64,000 bases of DNA, from contig DATJPY010000103.1 in the NCBI GenBank assembly GCA_035506135.1, positions 17,949 to 81,948 on the forward strand, read 5' to 3'. Shown piece by piece: positions 25,542 to 36,905 of this stretch. This DNA is from DATJPY01 sp035506135 (GTDB taxonomy: Bacteria; Myxococcota_A; UBA9160; PR03). Numbering within the stretch: the stretch's first letter is position 1; each line of letters begins with the position of its first letter. Below the pieces are notes generated by a model. That model ran no database searches and was not told the origin of the DNA. It saw nothing but the letters and a program-made list of their open reading frames with translations. The position numbers were made by a program, and so were the translations under genes.

Positions 25542-26324
25542 ATGCAACGGGCCAAGAGCGAGTACGCGATCCAGACCGTCAGCAATGCGCTCCGCCTCCT
25601 CGAGGCGTTCGAGGGCGAGGAGGAGCTCGGGGTCACCGACCTCGCCAAGCGGCTCAACCTGCACAAGAACAACGTCTTTCGCCTGCTCGCCACCCTGGAG
25701 CAGAAGGGCTACGTCGAGCAGGACGAGAACGAGTGCTATCGGCTGGGGAACAGCTGCCTCCAGCTCGCCCACGCCTTCTCGCGTACGCGCGCGCTCACCC
25801 GCCTCGCCCGGGCGGTGCTCGAGGGGCTTGCGCGCGAGACCGGCGAGACCGCGCACCTGGGCGTGCTGCGGGAGTTCGAGGTCGTGCATCTCGACGGCGA
25901 GCAGGCGCAGGATCTGGTCGTGACGGCGCTTCGGGTGGGCCAACGTCTGCCCAGTCACTGCAGTGCGCTCGGCAAGGTGCTGCTGGCCTGCGCGCCTTCG
26001 TCCACCCTCGAGAGCTACGACCGGCAGGTCGCCTCGAAGGGCATCGCCGCGCGCACCGACGAGACGATCGTCGATCGCGACAAGCTGATCGAGCACCTGC
26101 GCCGGGTGGCGGCGCAGGGCTGGGCGCTCGACCTGGAGGAGTGCGGGCGCGGCCTCGCCTGCGCGGCGGCGCCCGTGCACGACGGCTCGGGGCGCATGCT
26201 CGCCGCGCTCTCGGTCTCCGGCCCGTCGTTCCGGCTCGATCGCGACGAGCTCGAGAGCCGCATCGTGCCGGCCGTCGTAAGCGCCGCGAGCCATCTCTCG
26301 CGGCGGCTCGGCAGCGCGCTCTAG
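25542..26324 (+). CDS. IclR-family transcriptional regulator
   Basis: A 260-residue regulator. The N-terminal winged helix reads IQTVSNALRLLEAF, then VTDLAKRLNLHKNNVFRLLATLEQKGYV. The C-terminal effector domain carries GQRLPSHCSALGKVLLA and ECGRGLACAAAPV, typical of the IclR ligand pocket. ATG at 25542 is preferred; the reading frame is open further upstream but crosses the promoter. It lies ahead of, and in the same direction as, the malic enzyme and acyl-CoA carboxylase genes, so it may control them; the ligand is unknown. Confidence 0.93.
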   Translation: MQRAKSEYAIQTVSNALRLLEAFEGEEELGVTDLAKRLNLHKNNVFRLLATLEQKGYVEQDENECYRLGNSCLQLAHAFSRTRALTRLARAVLEGLARETGETAHLGVLREFEVVHLDGEQAQDLVVTALRVGQRLPSHCSALGKVLLACAPSSTLESYDRQVASKGIAARTDETIVDRDKLIEHLRRVAAQGWALDLEECGRGLACAAAPVHDGSGRMLAALSVSGPSFRLDRDELESRIVPAVVSAASHLSRRLGSAL

Positions 26325-26497
26325 ACCCGCCCGCTCCGACGCAAATCGCCAGAATCAAAGCGGAATCGAGGCCCGCTCGCGGGGCGGGTCCGCTTCGCGG
26401 TGGATCCCTCGATCTGATAGACTGCCGCCCCCATCGCCATTCGTCGCGGTGACGCGGCGCCGGATCGCGAGCGAGACCGAGAGAAGCAGCCGAAGCC

Positions 26498-27790
<1,293 letters not shown>

Positions 27791-27827
27791 TCCGCAGGTT
27801 GCGCCGGAAGCGAGAGCCACTGCGCGC

Positions 27828-29378
27828 ATGTCGATCGAAGACAAGCTGAAGCGACTCGAGGAGCTGAACGCGCAAGCGATGCTCGGCGGCGGGCACGCGC
27901 GCATCGAGCGGCAGCACGCCGCCGGCAAGCTGTCGGCGCGCGAGCGCATCGAGCTCCTGCTCGATCCAGGCTCTTTCGTCGAGACCGATCGTTTCGTCAC
28001 CCACCGCTGCACCGACTTCGGCATGGAGGAGCAGAAGATCCCCGGCGACGGGGTGGTGACCGGCTACGGGAAGGTCGACGGGCGCCTCGTGTTCCTGTTC
28101 GCGCAGGACTTCACCGTCTTCGGGGGGAGCCTCTCCGGCGCCTTCGCCGAGAAGATCTGCAAGGTGATGGACCTCGCGGTCAAGGCCGGCGCGCCCTTCA
28201 TCGGGCTCAACGACGGCGCCGGCGCGCGTATCCAGGAGGGCGTCGTCTCGCTCGGCGGCTACGGCGACGTCTTCACGCGCAACGTGCTGGCGAGCGGCGT
28301 GATCCCGCAGATCTCGGCGATCATGGGCCCGTGTGCGGGAGGTGCGGTCTACTCGCCTGCGATGACCGACTTCATCGTGATGGTGAGGAACACCTCGAAC
28401 ATGTTCATCACCGGACCCGACGTCATCAAGACCGTCACGCACGAGGAGGTCTCGGCCGAGGAGCTGGGCGGCGCACTGGCACACGCCTCGAGGAGCGGGG
28501 TCGCCGACTTCGCCGTCAACAGCGAGGAGGAGTGCATCCAGATCCTCCGGAGCCTGCTCTCCTTCATCCCGCAGAACAACCTCGAGGATCCGCCCTTCGT
28601 CGCCACCGAGGATCCCATCGACCGCCAGGATCCCGCGCTGCGCAACCTGGTGCCGGACAACCCGAACAAGCCGTACGACATCAAGGAGCTGATCAAGCTG
28701 GTCGTCGACGACGGCAACTTCCTCGAGGTCCACCCGCTCTACGGGAAGAACATCGTCGTCGGCTTCGGGCGCTTCGGCGGTCGCTCGGTCGGCATCGTGG
28801 CGAACCAGCCGGCCCACCGCGCCGGCGTGCTCGACATCGACGCCTCGCGCAAGGGCGGCCGCTTCGTGCGCTTCTGCGACGCCTTCAACCTCCCGATCAT
28901 CACCTTCGTGGACGTGCCGGGTTTCCTGCCGGGCGTCGACCAGGAGCACGGCGGCATCATCACGCACGGCTCGAAGCTGCTGTACGCCTACTGCGAGGCC
29001 ACCGTGCCGCGGGTCACCGTGATCACGCGCAAGGCGTACGGCGGCGCCTACGTCGTCATGAGCTCCAAGCACACCCGCGCCGACGTGAACTTCGCCTTCC
29101 CGACCGCCGAGATCGCGGTGATGGGTCCGGACGGGGCCGTCAACATCGTGTTCCGCAAGGAGCTGCAGGAGTCCGCCGACCCGGCCGCGCGCCGCGTCGA
29201 GCTCGAGGCCGACTACCGCGAGAAGTTCGCCAATCCCTTCAAGGCAGCCGAGCTCGGCTACATCGACGAGGTGATCAAGCCGGAGGAGACGCGCGGCAAG
29301 ATCATCCGCTCCCTCGAGATGCTGGCCAACAAGCGCGACCAGAACCCGCCCAAGAAGCACGGGAACATTCCGCTCTGA
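27828..29378 (+). CDS. acyl-CoA carboxylase, carboxyltransferase (beta) subunit
   Basis: A 516-residue carboxyltransferase of the PccB/MmdA type. The two crotonase-like halves show GGSLSGAFAEKI, GPCAGGAVYSPAMTDF, then VPGFLPGVDQEHGGII and TRKAYGGAYVVMSSK. It moves CO2 from carboxybiotin to an acyl-CoA, most often propionyl-CoA in this subfamily. Its stop overlaps the start of the biotin carboxylase gene. If a decarboxylase were encoded, membrane subunits would be expected nearby; none are present, favouring a carboxylase. Confidence 0.93.
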   Translation: MSIEDKLKRLEELNAQAMLGGGHARIERQHAAGKLSARERIELLLDPGSFVETDRFVTHRCTDFGMEEQKIPGDGVVTGYGKVDGRLVFLFAQDFTVFGGSLSGAFAEKICKVMDLAVKAGAPFIGLNDGAGARIQEGVVSLGGYGDVFTRNVLASGVIPQISAIMGPCAGGAVYSPAMTDFIVMVRNTSNMFITGPDVIKTVTHEEVSAEELGGALAHASRSGVADFAVNSEEECIQILRSLLSFIPQNNLEDPPFVATEDPIDRQDPALRNLVPDNPNKPYDIKELIKLVVDDGNFLEVHPLYGKNIVVGFGRFGGRSVGIVANQPAHRAGVLDIDASRKGGRFVRFCDAFNLPIITFVDVPGFLPGVDQEHGGIITHGSKLLYAYCEATVPRVTVITRKAYGGAYVVMSSKHTRADVNFAFPTAEIAVMGPDGAVNIVFRKELQESADPAARRVELEADYREKFANPFKAAELGYIDEVIKPEETRGKIIRSLEMLANKRDQNPPKKHGNIPL

Positions 29379-30919
29379 TGACGTTCCGGAAGGTGCTCAT
29401 CGCCAATCGCGGCGAGATCGCAGTGCGGGTGATGCGGGCCTGCCGCGAGATGGGGATCAAGACGGTCGCCATCTACTCGGACGTCGACCGCGATGCGCTG
29501 CACGTGCGCTTCGCCGACGAGGCGTATCCGTGCGGGCCGCCGCCGGCGCGCGAGTCCTACCTGATCGGCGAGCGCATCGTGGACATCGCCAAGCGCTGCG
29601 GCGCCGAGGCGATCCACCCCGGCTACGGCTTCCTCTCGGAACGCGGCGAGTTCGCGGACCTCTGCCAGCGCGAGGGCATCGTCTTCATCGGCCCCGCCGG
29701 CTCCGTGATGCGCTCCATGGGCGACAAGGTGACGGCCCGGCAGACCATGGAGCGGGCCGGCGTTCCCATCGTGCCGGGGACGACGGAGCGCCTGACCGAC
29801 GAGGCGATCGCCCGCTGGGTGAAGGACGTGGGACCGCCCGTGATGATCAAGGCGAGCGCGGGCGGCGGCGGCAAGGGGATGCGGCTCGTGCGGCACGAGA
29901 AGGATCTCGCATCCGCCGTCGCGCGCGCGCGCTCCGAGGCGAAGAGCTCCTTCGGCGACGACTCGCTCTACGTCGAGAAGTTCGTCGAGGAGCCGCGCCA
30001 CATCGAGATCCAGATCCTGGCCGACACGCACGGCGACGTCGTGCACCTGTTCGAGCGGGAGTGCTCGATCCAGCGCCGGCATCAGAAGGTGATCGAGGAG
30101 GCGCCTGGAAACCGGATCAGCGACGACCTGCGCGCGCGGATGGGCGAGGCCGCCGTGGCGGCGGGCAAAGCGGTCGGCTACGTGGGCGCCGGCACCTGCG
30201 AGTTCCTGGTCGATCGACACGGGCACTTCTACTTCCTCGAGATGAACACGCGCGTGCAGGTCGAGCACGCCATCACCGAGGCGATCACCGGCATCGACAT
30301 CGTGAAGACGATGATCCGCGTGGCGGCGGGCGAGCCGCTCGGCCTGCGCCAGGAGGACCTCGCGATCAGCGGGCACGCCATCGAGGCGCGCATCTACGCC
30401 GAGGATCCCGACAACAACTTCGTGCCGTCGCCCGGCGAAATCGCGGTCTACCGGCCCGCGGCCGGCCCGGGCATCCGCGTCGACAGCGGCGTCTACCAGG
30501 GCGCGCGCGTCACGGTCTTCTACGACCCCATGGTCGCGAAGCTGGTCACCTGGGGGCGCGACCGCAAGGAGGCGATCGAGCGCCTGCGCCGCGCGCTCTC
30601 CGAGTTCGTGGTGAAGGGCATCAAGACCTCGATCCCGTTCCACCAGCGGGTGGTGCAGCACCCGCTCTTCCTCGAGGGGCGCTACGACACGGGCTTCATC
30701 GAGCAGCACATGGCCGGTGGCAAGGGCGGCGGGCCGGCCGCCGCCGACGAGGATGCCGCCGAGGCGCGCCGGGTGGCCTTCATGATGGCCGCGATCGCCG
30801 CCTATCGGCGCGACAAGGCGCGCGCGGGGTCGACCAGCGCCGGCGCACCCGCCGCGGGCGGACAGGACCCGTGGAAGAGCTTCGGCCGTCGCGCGCAGAT
30901 GCGCGGGGGACTCCGGTGA
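29378..30919 (+). CDS. acyl-CoA carboxylase, biotin carboxylase subunit
   Basis: A 513-residue ATP-grasp enzyme. It opens with FRKVLIANRGEIAVRV, has the ATP loop ASAGGGGKGMR, ERECSIQRRHQK and the active-site FLEMNTRVQVEH. It is about 60 residues longer than AccC; the extra C-terminus ends in an Ala/Gly-rich linker and DPWKSFGRR, a motif common in this three-gene arrangement. It carboxylates the biotin on the adjacent carrier protein using ATP and bicarbonate. Confidence 0.95.
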   Translation: MTFRKVLIANRGEIAVRVMRACREMGIKTVAIYSDVDRDALHVRFADEAYPCGPPPARESYLIGERIVDIAKRCGAEAIHPGYGFLSERGEFADLCQREGIVFIGPAGSVMRSMGDKVTARQTMERAGVPIVPGTTERLTDEAIARWVKDVGPPVMIKASAGGGGKGMRLVRHEKDLASAVARARSEAKSSFGDDSLYVEKFVEEPRHIEIQILADTHGDVVHLFERECSIQRRHQKVIEEAPGNRISDDLRARMGEAAVAAGKAVGYVGAGTCEFLVDRHGHFYFLEMNTRVQVEHAITEAITGIDIVKTMIRVAAGEPLGLRQEDLAISGHAIEARIYAEDPDNNFVPSPGEIAVYRPAAGPGIRVDSGVYQGARVTVFYDPMVAKLVTWGRDRKEAIERLRRALSEFVVKGIKTSIPFHQRVVQHPLFLEGRYDTGFIEQHMAGGKGGGPAAADEDAAEARRVAFMMAAIAAYRRDKARAGSTSAGAPAAGGQDPWKSFGRRAQMRGGLR

Positions 30920-31446
30920 ACTACGAGGTCTCCGAGAAGGGCGGCGAGACCCGCACCGTCGGCCTCGTCGAGATCGGTGACAACGAGTACGAGGTGACGC
31001 TCGACGGGCGCACCGTCCGCGTCGACGCCGCGCGGAGCGGCCGCACCATCTACTCGATCATCGAGGACGGGCGCCAGTTCGAGGTGATCATCGACGAGCA
31101 GGGCGCGCACGGCTTCGACGTCCTCGTCGGCGGCCAGCTCCTCCACCTCCAGGCCCACGACGAGCGCTCCAAGCTGCTCGCCGCGACGGCGAAGGTGGTG
31201 GCGACGGGGCCGCAGCGGGTCGAGGCCGAGATGCCCGGCAAGGTCGTGAAGATCAACGTGGCCGTGGGCTCCGAGGTGCGCGAGGGCCAGGGCGTGGTGA
31301 TCCTCGAAGCCATGAAGATGGAGAACGAGATCCCCGCGCCGGTCGACGGCGTGCTCCGCGAGGTCGCCGTAACCGAGGGGCAGACGGTGGAGGGCGGCCA
31401 GCTCCTGTTCGTGGTGGAGCCGCCCGCGAAGCCGGGAGCCGCGTAG
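30916..31446 (+). CDS. biotin carboxyl carrier protein of the acyl-CoA carboxylase
   Basis: A 176-residue protein. The C-terminal biotinyl domain contains EAMKMEN with the biotin-accepting Lys134. The first 95 residues are a beta-rich region like the linker (BT) domain of PCC alpha chains, so the carrier appears split from the carboxylase rather than fused. The GTG start overlaps the upstream stop (GTGA). Confidence 0.93.
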   Translation: MNYEVSEKGGETRTVGLVEIGDNEYEVTLDGRTVRVDAARSGRTIYSIIEDGRQFEVIIDEQGAHGFDVLVGGQLLHLQAHDERSKLLAATAKVVATGPQRVEAEMPGKVVKINVAVGSEVREGQGVVILEAMKMENEIPAPVDGVLREVAVTEGQTVEGGQLLFVVEPPAKPGAA

Positions 31447-31448
31447 CC

Positions 31449-32393
31449 CTGCGCCCGGTCCTGCTCGACACCGACATCGGCAGCGACGTCGACGACGCGC
31501 TGGCGCTGGCGGTGATCCTGGCGGAGCCCGACGCGCTCGAGCTGGTCGCCATCACGACGGTGTCGGGCGACACGCGGCTGCGCGCGCGCATCGCCGCGCG
31601 CCTGCTCGGCGTCGCCGGGCGGACGCGCGTCGACGTCTGCGCGGGCGAGGAGGCGCCGCTCCTGCGCGGGCGCGACCGCTTCGTCTGGTTCGGGCACGAG
31701 GGCAAGAGCCTGCCGGACGGGCCCGACGCCGGGCTCTCGGACGAAGGGGCGCCGGAGCGCATCGTGCGCGCCGCGCGCGAGCGCCCCGGGCTCGAGCTCG
31801 TCGCCATCGGCCCCCTCACGAACGTGGCGCGCGCGCTCGCGCTCGACCCGAAGCTCCCCGAGCGGGTCGGCGGCCTCAGCGTGATGGGCGGCCACGTGCG
31901 CGAGGTGCGCCTCGGGGGCAAGGCGCTGCCGCACGGCATCGACTACAACCTCTGCTCCGATCCCGAGGCGACCGTCGCGGTGCTGGGGGCCGGCTTCCGC
32001 ACGACGCTGGTCACCGCCGACGTGACCCTGCAGACCTGGATGGGACCGGCCGACGTCGAGCGCCTCGCCGGCCGCGGCCCGCTGGCGCGCGCGCTCGTCC
32101 CGATGATCCGGACCTGGTCGGCTGTACAGCGCCGGCTCTTCGAGTCGTGGGGCGGACCCGAGCCCGACGACTTCGCGGCGTTCCTGCACGATCCGCTCAC
32201 CGCGCTGGCGCTCGTCGATCCGAGCCCCCTCCACTTCGAAAGGCTCCGCATCGTGCCGACGGTCCAGGCCGGCATCCTGCGCACCCTCGAGGCGCCGGCC
32301 GGCGGCGCGGTCGGCAGCGAGATGCAGGTGGCGACCGGCGTCGACGCGGCCGCCGCGCGCCGCGCGATCGTCGACCGCCTGGCCGCGCGCTAG
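31449..32393 (+). CDS. inosine-uridine-preferring nucleoside hydrolase family protein
   Basis: About 314 residues. The N-terminus reads VLLDTDIGSDVDDALAL, the calcium and ribose-binding Asp cluster of nucleoside hydrolases. Later blocks are AIGPLTNVARAL, VMGGHV, and NLCSDPEATVAVL. It would split the N-glycosidic bond of ribonucleosides. The start is unusual: no ATG, GTG or TTG lies between the upstream stop and the Asp cluster, nor in frame for more than 100 bases before it. I place it at CTG 31449, two bases after the carrier-protein stop. A later GTG at 31512 would remove the active site. The end overlaps tatC by four bases. Confidence 0.85.
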   Translation: MRPVLLDTDIGSDVDDALALAVILAEPDALELVAITTVSGDTRLRARIAARLLGVAGRTRVDVCAGEEAPLLRGRDRFVWFGHEGKSLPDGPDAGLSDEGAPERIVRAARERPGLELVAIGPLTNVARALALDPKLPERVGGLSVMGGHVREVRLGGKALPHGIDYNLCSDPEATVAVLGAGFRTTLVTADVTLQTWMGPADVERLAGRGPLARALVPMIRTWSAVQRRLFESWGGPEPDDFAAFLHDPLTALALVDPSPLHFERLRIVPTVQAGILRTLEAPAGGAVGSEMQVATGVDAAAARRAIVDRLAAR

Positions 32394-33148
32394 CGGCTCG
32401 GCACGACCGCGCTCGAGCGCGCTTCGTCGCGCTTCGGCGCGAAGAGCCAGGCCGCCAGAACGCCGAGCAGGTAGAGCAGGCACATCGGCACCGCGAGCAG
32501 GGTCTGGCTCACCCAGTCCGTCGAGGGCGTCAGCACGGCACCCAGGATGAAGCAGATCAGCACGGCGTACGGGAAGCCGCGCAGCAGGCGCTTCACGTCC
32601 ACGATGCCGGCCGAGGCCAGAAAGAAGACGACCACGGGTAGCTCGAAGGCTGCGCCGAAGGCCAGGAACATGCTGGTCGTCATGCCGAAGACCTCCTCCA
32701 TGGTCCAGGCCGCCTGCACGAACTCGCTCTCGAAGTTGCCGAGGAAGGCGAACATCAGCGGAAACACGAACGTGTGTCCGAAGAATGCGCCCGAGACGAA
32801 GAGCACCGTCGAGACCACCACGAAGGGAACCGCGAACCGCTTCTCCTTCGGATAGAGCCCCGGTGCGATGAAGGCCCAGGCCTGCCAGAGGATCACGGGC
32901 AGCGCGAGCACGAAGCCGGCCAGCGCGGCGCCCTTCATGTAGGTGACGAAGATCTCGCTCGGCGCGATCGCCTGCAGGTGGCCCTTGGTTCCGAGCGCCG
33001 CGACCGCCGGCCGCAGCAGGTAGCGGAAGATCTCCTCCTTGTAGGTCCAGGCCAGCGCGACGCCGACGCCCCAGGCGAGGATCGAGCGGATCAGTCGGGT
33101 TCGGAGCTCGGCGAGGTGCTCCGTCAGCGGAAGCCGCGTCTCGTCCAT
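32390..33148 (-). CDS. tatC: Sec-independent protein translocase TatC
   Basis: A 252-residue six-helix membrane protein. Family motifs are EHLAELRTRLIRS at the N-terminus, LQAIAPSEIFVTYMK, FIAPGLYPKEKR and the last-loop TPSTDW. It is the receptor for twin-arginine signal peptides. It begins directly after the tatA/B stop, forming a two-gene operon, and converges on the nucleoside hydrolase. Confidence 0.96.
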   Translation of the reverse strand: MDETRLPLTEHLAELRTRLIRSILAWGVGVALAWTYKEEIFRYLLRPAVAALGTKGHLQAIAPSEIFVTYMKGAALAGFVLALPVILWQAWAFIAPGLYPKEKRFAVPFVVVSTVLFVSGAFFGHTFVFPLMFAFLGNFESEFVQAAWTMEEVFGMTTSMFLAFGAAFELPVVVFFLASAGIVDVKRLLRGFPYAVLICFILGAVLTPSTDWVSQTLLAVPMCLLYLLGVLAAWLFAPKRDEARSSAVVPSR

Positions 33149-33451
33149 CTAGCTCGAGCGCGGCTCGGCGGGCCTCGCGTCGGCGTGGGCGGCCGGTGCG
33201 GCCGTGGGCTCCGCCGGGGCCTGGCTCGCCGCGGAGAGCTGCGTGGGAGCCTGCGGTGCGGTCTCCGCCGGCCGCCCGCTCGGCTCGCGCATCGCCTCGT
33301 CGAAGGTGGAGCGCAGGTCCGTCGAGGCGCGCCGGAACTCGGCCATCGCCTTGCCGAGCGAGCGGGCCAGCTCGGGCAGGCGCGTCGGACCGAAGATGAT
33401 CAGCGCGACGACCAGGATCACGAGCAGCTCGGACATGCCGATGCCGAACAT
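33149..33451 (-). CDS. TatA/TatB-type translocase subunit
   Basis: A 100-residue protein with a short N-terminal membrane helix, IGMSELLVILVVALIIFGP, then the amphipathic helix TRLPELARSLGKAMAEFRRA. This is the TatA/TatB fold. The Glu after GMS and the length with an acidic, Pro/Ala-rich tail lean to TatB, but a single tatAC pair is common and both roles may be combined. It lies immediately upstream of tatC. Confidence 0.9.
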   Translation of the reverse strand: MFGIGMSELLVILVVALIIFGPTRLPELARSLGKAMAEFRRASTDLRSTFDEAMREPSGRPAETAPQAPTQLSAASQAPAEPTAAPAAHADARPAEPRSS

Positions 33452-33535
33452 GGAGGGGCGACCATGGGGAGGGACCTCGCCGCGAGCGGAGGCCCGAATC
33501 TAGCCGTGCGGAGGGGCGAGCGCCGGTCGCTCCCG

Positions 33536-33934
33536 TCAGGCGGCGGCGACGGCCACCCTGGGCGCCCGCCGCGGCTCCTGCTCCCGCTCGGCCAGCAGCG
33601 CCACCCCCATGCGCGCCTCCCCGACCCGCCCTCGGGCGCTCCAGACGACCCGCGCGAGCGACTCCAGAGAAGGCCGGCCGTCGACGCTGCGCACGATCAC
33701 CCGAAGCAGGGTTCCGACCGCGGCGGCCTCCTCTCCGCGCAGGCACGCGCCCGCGGGCGAGAGGTCGAGGGTGAAGCCCGCCTGCCACCGCTCGTCCCGA
33801 TGGGCGCGCGGAAACGGCGCGTACTGCACCAGCCGGACGGTCGTCTCCCGCCGCACCTTGCGGAGGGATCGCGACCCCGCGGAGCTCCCGCTGCTCCCGA
33901 AATCCAGCGAGAGCTGGCCCCCTGATTCGAGCAT
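33536..33934 (-). CDS. PilZ domain protein
   Basis: A 132-residue protein. The c-di-GMP-binding pattern is seen: RRETTVR near residue 28 as the R-x3-R box, and DLSPAGACL near residue 60 as the (D/N)xSxxG box, followed by a beta barrel (RVIVRSVDG, ARVVWSARG). It is therefore a likely cytoplasmic c-di-GMP receptor. It starts 14 bases downstream of the HD-GYP phosphodiesterase on the same strand and would share its sigma-54 promoter. Confidence 0.8.
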   Translation of the reverse strand: MLESGGQLSLDFGSSGSSAGSRSLRKVRRETTVRLVQYAPFPRAHRDERWQAGFTLDLSPAGACLRGEEAAAVGTLLRVIVRSVDGRPSLESLARVVWSARGRVGEARMGVALLAEREQEPRRAPRVAVAAA

Positions 33935-33948
33935 CTCGTGCGCCCCCC

Positions 33949-35154
33949 TCAATGGATTTGCAGCGTCGACGGCGCGGCCGACTCCGGGTCCGCATCCGGC
34001 GATGTGATGGCGTCGGCGACCTGCTCCGGGTCGACGTCGCAGGCCCCGCTCTCGACCAGCGCGAGCAGCTCCTTCACCAGCCCCGGGTCGAACTGCGCGC
34101 CCGCCTCGCGCCGCAGCTCGGCGACGGCCGCGTTGTGCGTGAGCGCGCGCCGGTAGGGCCGGTCGCAGGTCATCGCATCGAACGCGTCGGCGAGGTGGAG
34201 GATGCGCGCGGCCAGCGGCGTGGTGTCGGCCGCCAGCCCGTCCGGGTATCCCTTGCCGTCCCAGCGCTCGTGGTGATGGCGGACGGCGGCGATGAGATCG
34301 TCGCTGACGCCGAGCGGTGTCAGTAGCCGGGCGCCGATGGCGGCGTGCCGCTCGACGGCCTTGCGCTCGAGCAGCGTGAGCGAGCCGCGCCGCGTGAGCA
34401 GCTCGCTCGGGACGCCGATCTTGCCGATGTCGTGCAGGAACGCCGCGATGCGCAGCGAGCGCTTCTCGGGTCCGGCCAGGCACAGGCGGTCCGCGAGCAG
34501 GCCGCTGTAGAAGGCGACGCGCCGCGCGTGGCCGCGCATGAAGGGATCCTGGACGCCGATCGTCTCCGCCAGCATCTCGAAGAACGGGAGCGCGCGCTCC
34601 GGATCGAGCGCCTGCAGCGGCTGGATGTCGGCCGCCGAGCGCGAGAGCAGCTCGCCCAGGTGGTTGCGCAGGCGGACGTCGCTCTGCACCAGGCTGACGA
34701 CGGCGGACACGTCGGTGTCACGCCCGACCGCGTCGCCGAGGTCCGCGAGGAAGCGCACCACGCGGCGGCGGCCGCGCCGTCGCGCCATCGCGCGATACAC
34801 GGCGGCCGTGACCGACACCACATCGAACGGCTTCTGCAGGTAGTCGGAGACGCCGCAGCGGATGCCCTCGGTCGCCGAGGCCAGGCTCCCGTGGCCGGTG
34901 ATCACGATCACCTCGACGTCCGAGAAGTCGCTGCGGATCGCCCGCATCAGCTCCTCGCCCTGGACGCCGGGCATCGCCAGGTCGAGGGTCACGACGTCGA
35001 TCGGCGTCGTGCGCAGGAGCTCGAGCGCCTCGGCGCCGGTCGGCACCGCGAGCACGCGGTAGGCGGTCTGCAGGATCATCCGAAGCGATTCGCGGGGACC
35101 ACGCTCGTCGTCCACCACCAGCACGGTGGCGCGGGTCGAGCTCCGATCCGTCAT
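33949..35154 (-). CDS. response regulator with HD-GYP c-di-GMP phosphodiesterase domain
   Basis: A 401-residue protein. The receiver domain (1-120) keeps the acidic pair VVDDE and phospho-acceptor D58 (VTLDLAMPG), plus the conserved Lys in YLQKPF. Residues 190-380 form an HD-GYP domain with GHARRV, FLHDIGKIG (HD at 241-242), HHHERWDG and GKGYPDGL (300-307). It should hydrolyse c-di-GMP when phosphorylated. ATG start with GGGGAGG; a sigma-54 promoter lies 37 bases upstream and two palindromes lie beyond it. The neighbouring PilZ protein can sense the product level. Confidence 0.95.
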   Translation of the reverse strand: MTDRSSTRATVLVVDDERGPRESLRMILQTAYRVLAVPTGAEALELLRTTPIDVVTLDLAMPGVQGEELMRAIRSDFSDVEVIVITGHGSLASATEGIRCGVSDYLQKPFDVVSVTAAVYRAMARRRGRRRVVRFLADLGDAVGRDTDVSAVVSLVQSDVRLRNHLGELLSRSAADIQPLQALDPERALPFFEMLAETIGVQDPFMRGHARRVAFYSGLLADRLCLAGPEKRSLRIAAFLHDIGKIGVPSELLTRRGSLTLLERKAVERHAAIGARLLTPLGVSDDLIAAVRHHHERWDGKGYPDGLAADTTPLAARILHLADAFDAMTCDRPYRRALTHNAAVAELRREAGAQFDPGLVKELLALVESGACDVDPEQVADAITSPDADPESAAPSTLQIH

Positions 35155-35190
35155 CCGGCACCTCCCCGCTCGCGGCCGGGGAGCGCCCTC

Positions 35191-35207
35191 CGCAACCCGT
35201 GTGCCAG
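35191..35207 (-). promoter_or_regulatory. sigma-54 (-24/-12) promoter of the HD-GYP/PilZ genes
   Basis: On the minus strand CTGGCACACGGGTTGCG has the GG-N10-GC spacing and matches TGGCAC and TTGC of the consensus. Transcription would begin near 35180, about 25 bases before the start codon. Confidence 0.8.
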
Positions 35208-35309
35208 CTCGCAACTGGAGCCGGCAAGTATCAGATAAACCCAAGGCGGGCCGGAGGAAATCAAACTCCGTTGCGGCTCCTGGATGAAGCACGGGTGAAA
35301 TGGCGAAAT

Positions 35310-35323
35310 GTTCCGGACGGAAC
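35310..35323. promoter_or_regulatory. palindrome 1, candidate enhancer site
   Basis: GTTCCGGACGGAAC is a perfect 6-2-6 inverted repeat about 136 bases upstream of the predicted sigma-54 start. It shares both arms with palindrome 2. Confidence 0.65.
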
Positions 35324-35378
35324 GACCCCGGAGGCGGATGCGGGCCAACCCCGCGATTCGGCGAAGATCCGCCTCGGC

Positions 35379-35392
35379 GTTCCGATCGGAAC
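35379..35392. promoter_or_regulatory. palindrome 2, candidate enhancer site
   Basis: GTTCCGATCGGAAC has the same arms as palindrome 1 with a different dinucleotide centre. Centre-to-centre distance is 69 bases, and it is about 205 bases upstream of the predicted start. It ends 7 bases before the stop of the NtrC-type gene. Confidence 0.65.
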
Positions 35393-35398
35393 GGAGCG

Positions 35399-36817
<1,419 letters not shown>

Positions 36818-36873
36818 CGGGCGCGGGGAGAGTAACACCCGCCGACCGCGACTTCGCAACGGCGCGCAGCGGT

Positions 36874-36891
36874 GCGAGCGATCGCGCTCGC
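36874..36891. other. 7-base-stem inverted repeat between two signalling genes
   Basis: GCGAGCG-ATCG-CGCTCGC lies in the 88-base gap between the degenerate kinase and the NtrC-type gene. It may lower read-through or separate expression of the two; no T-run follows. Confidence 0.4.
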
Positions 36892-36905
36892 GCGGGTGGA
36901 TTCTC

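Noticed and set aside
36840..36905. A third sigma-54 promoter between the degenerate signalling gene and the NtrC-type gene (CTGCGCGCCGTTGCG on the minus strand)
   Set aside because: The -24 GG is missing (GC instead), so it fails the invariant part of the consensus.
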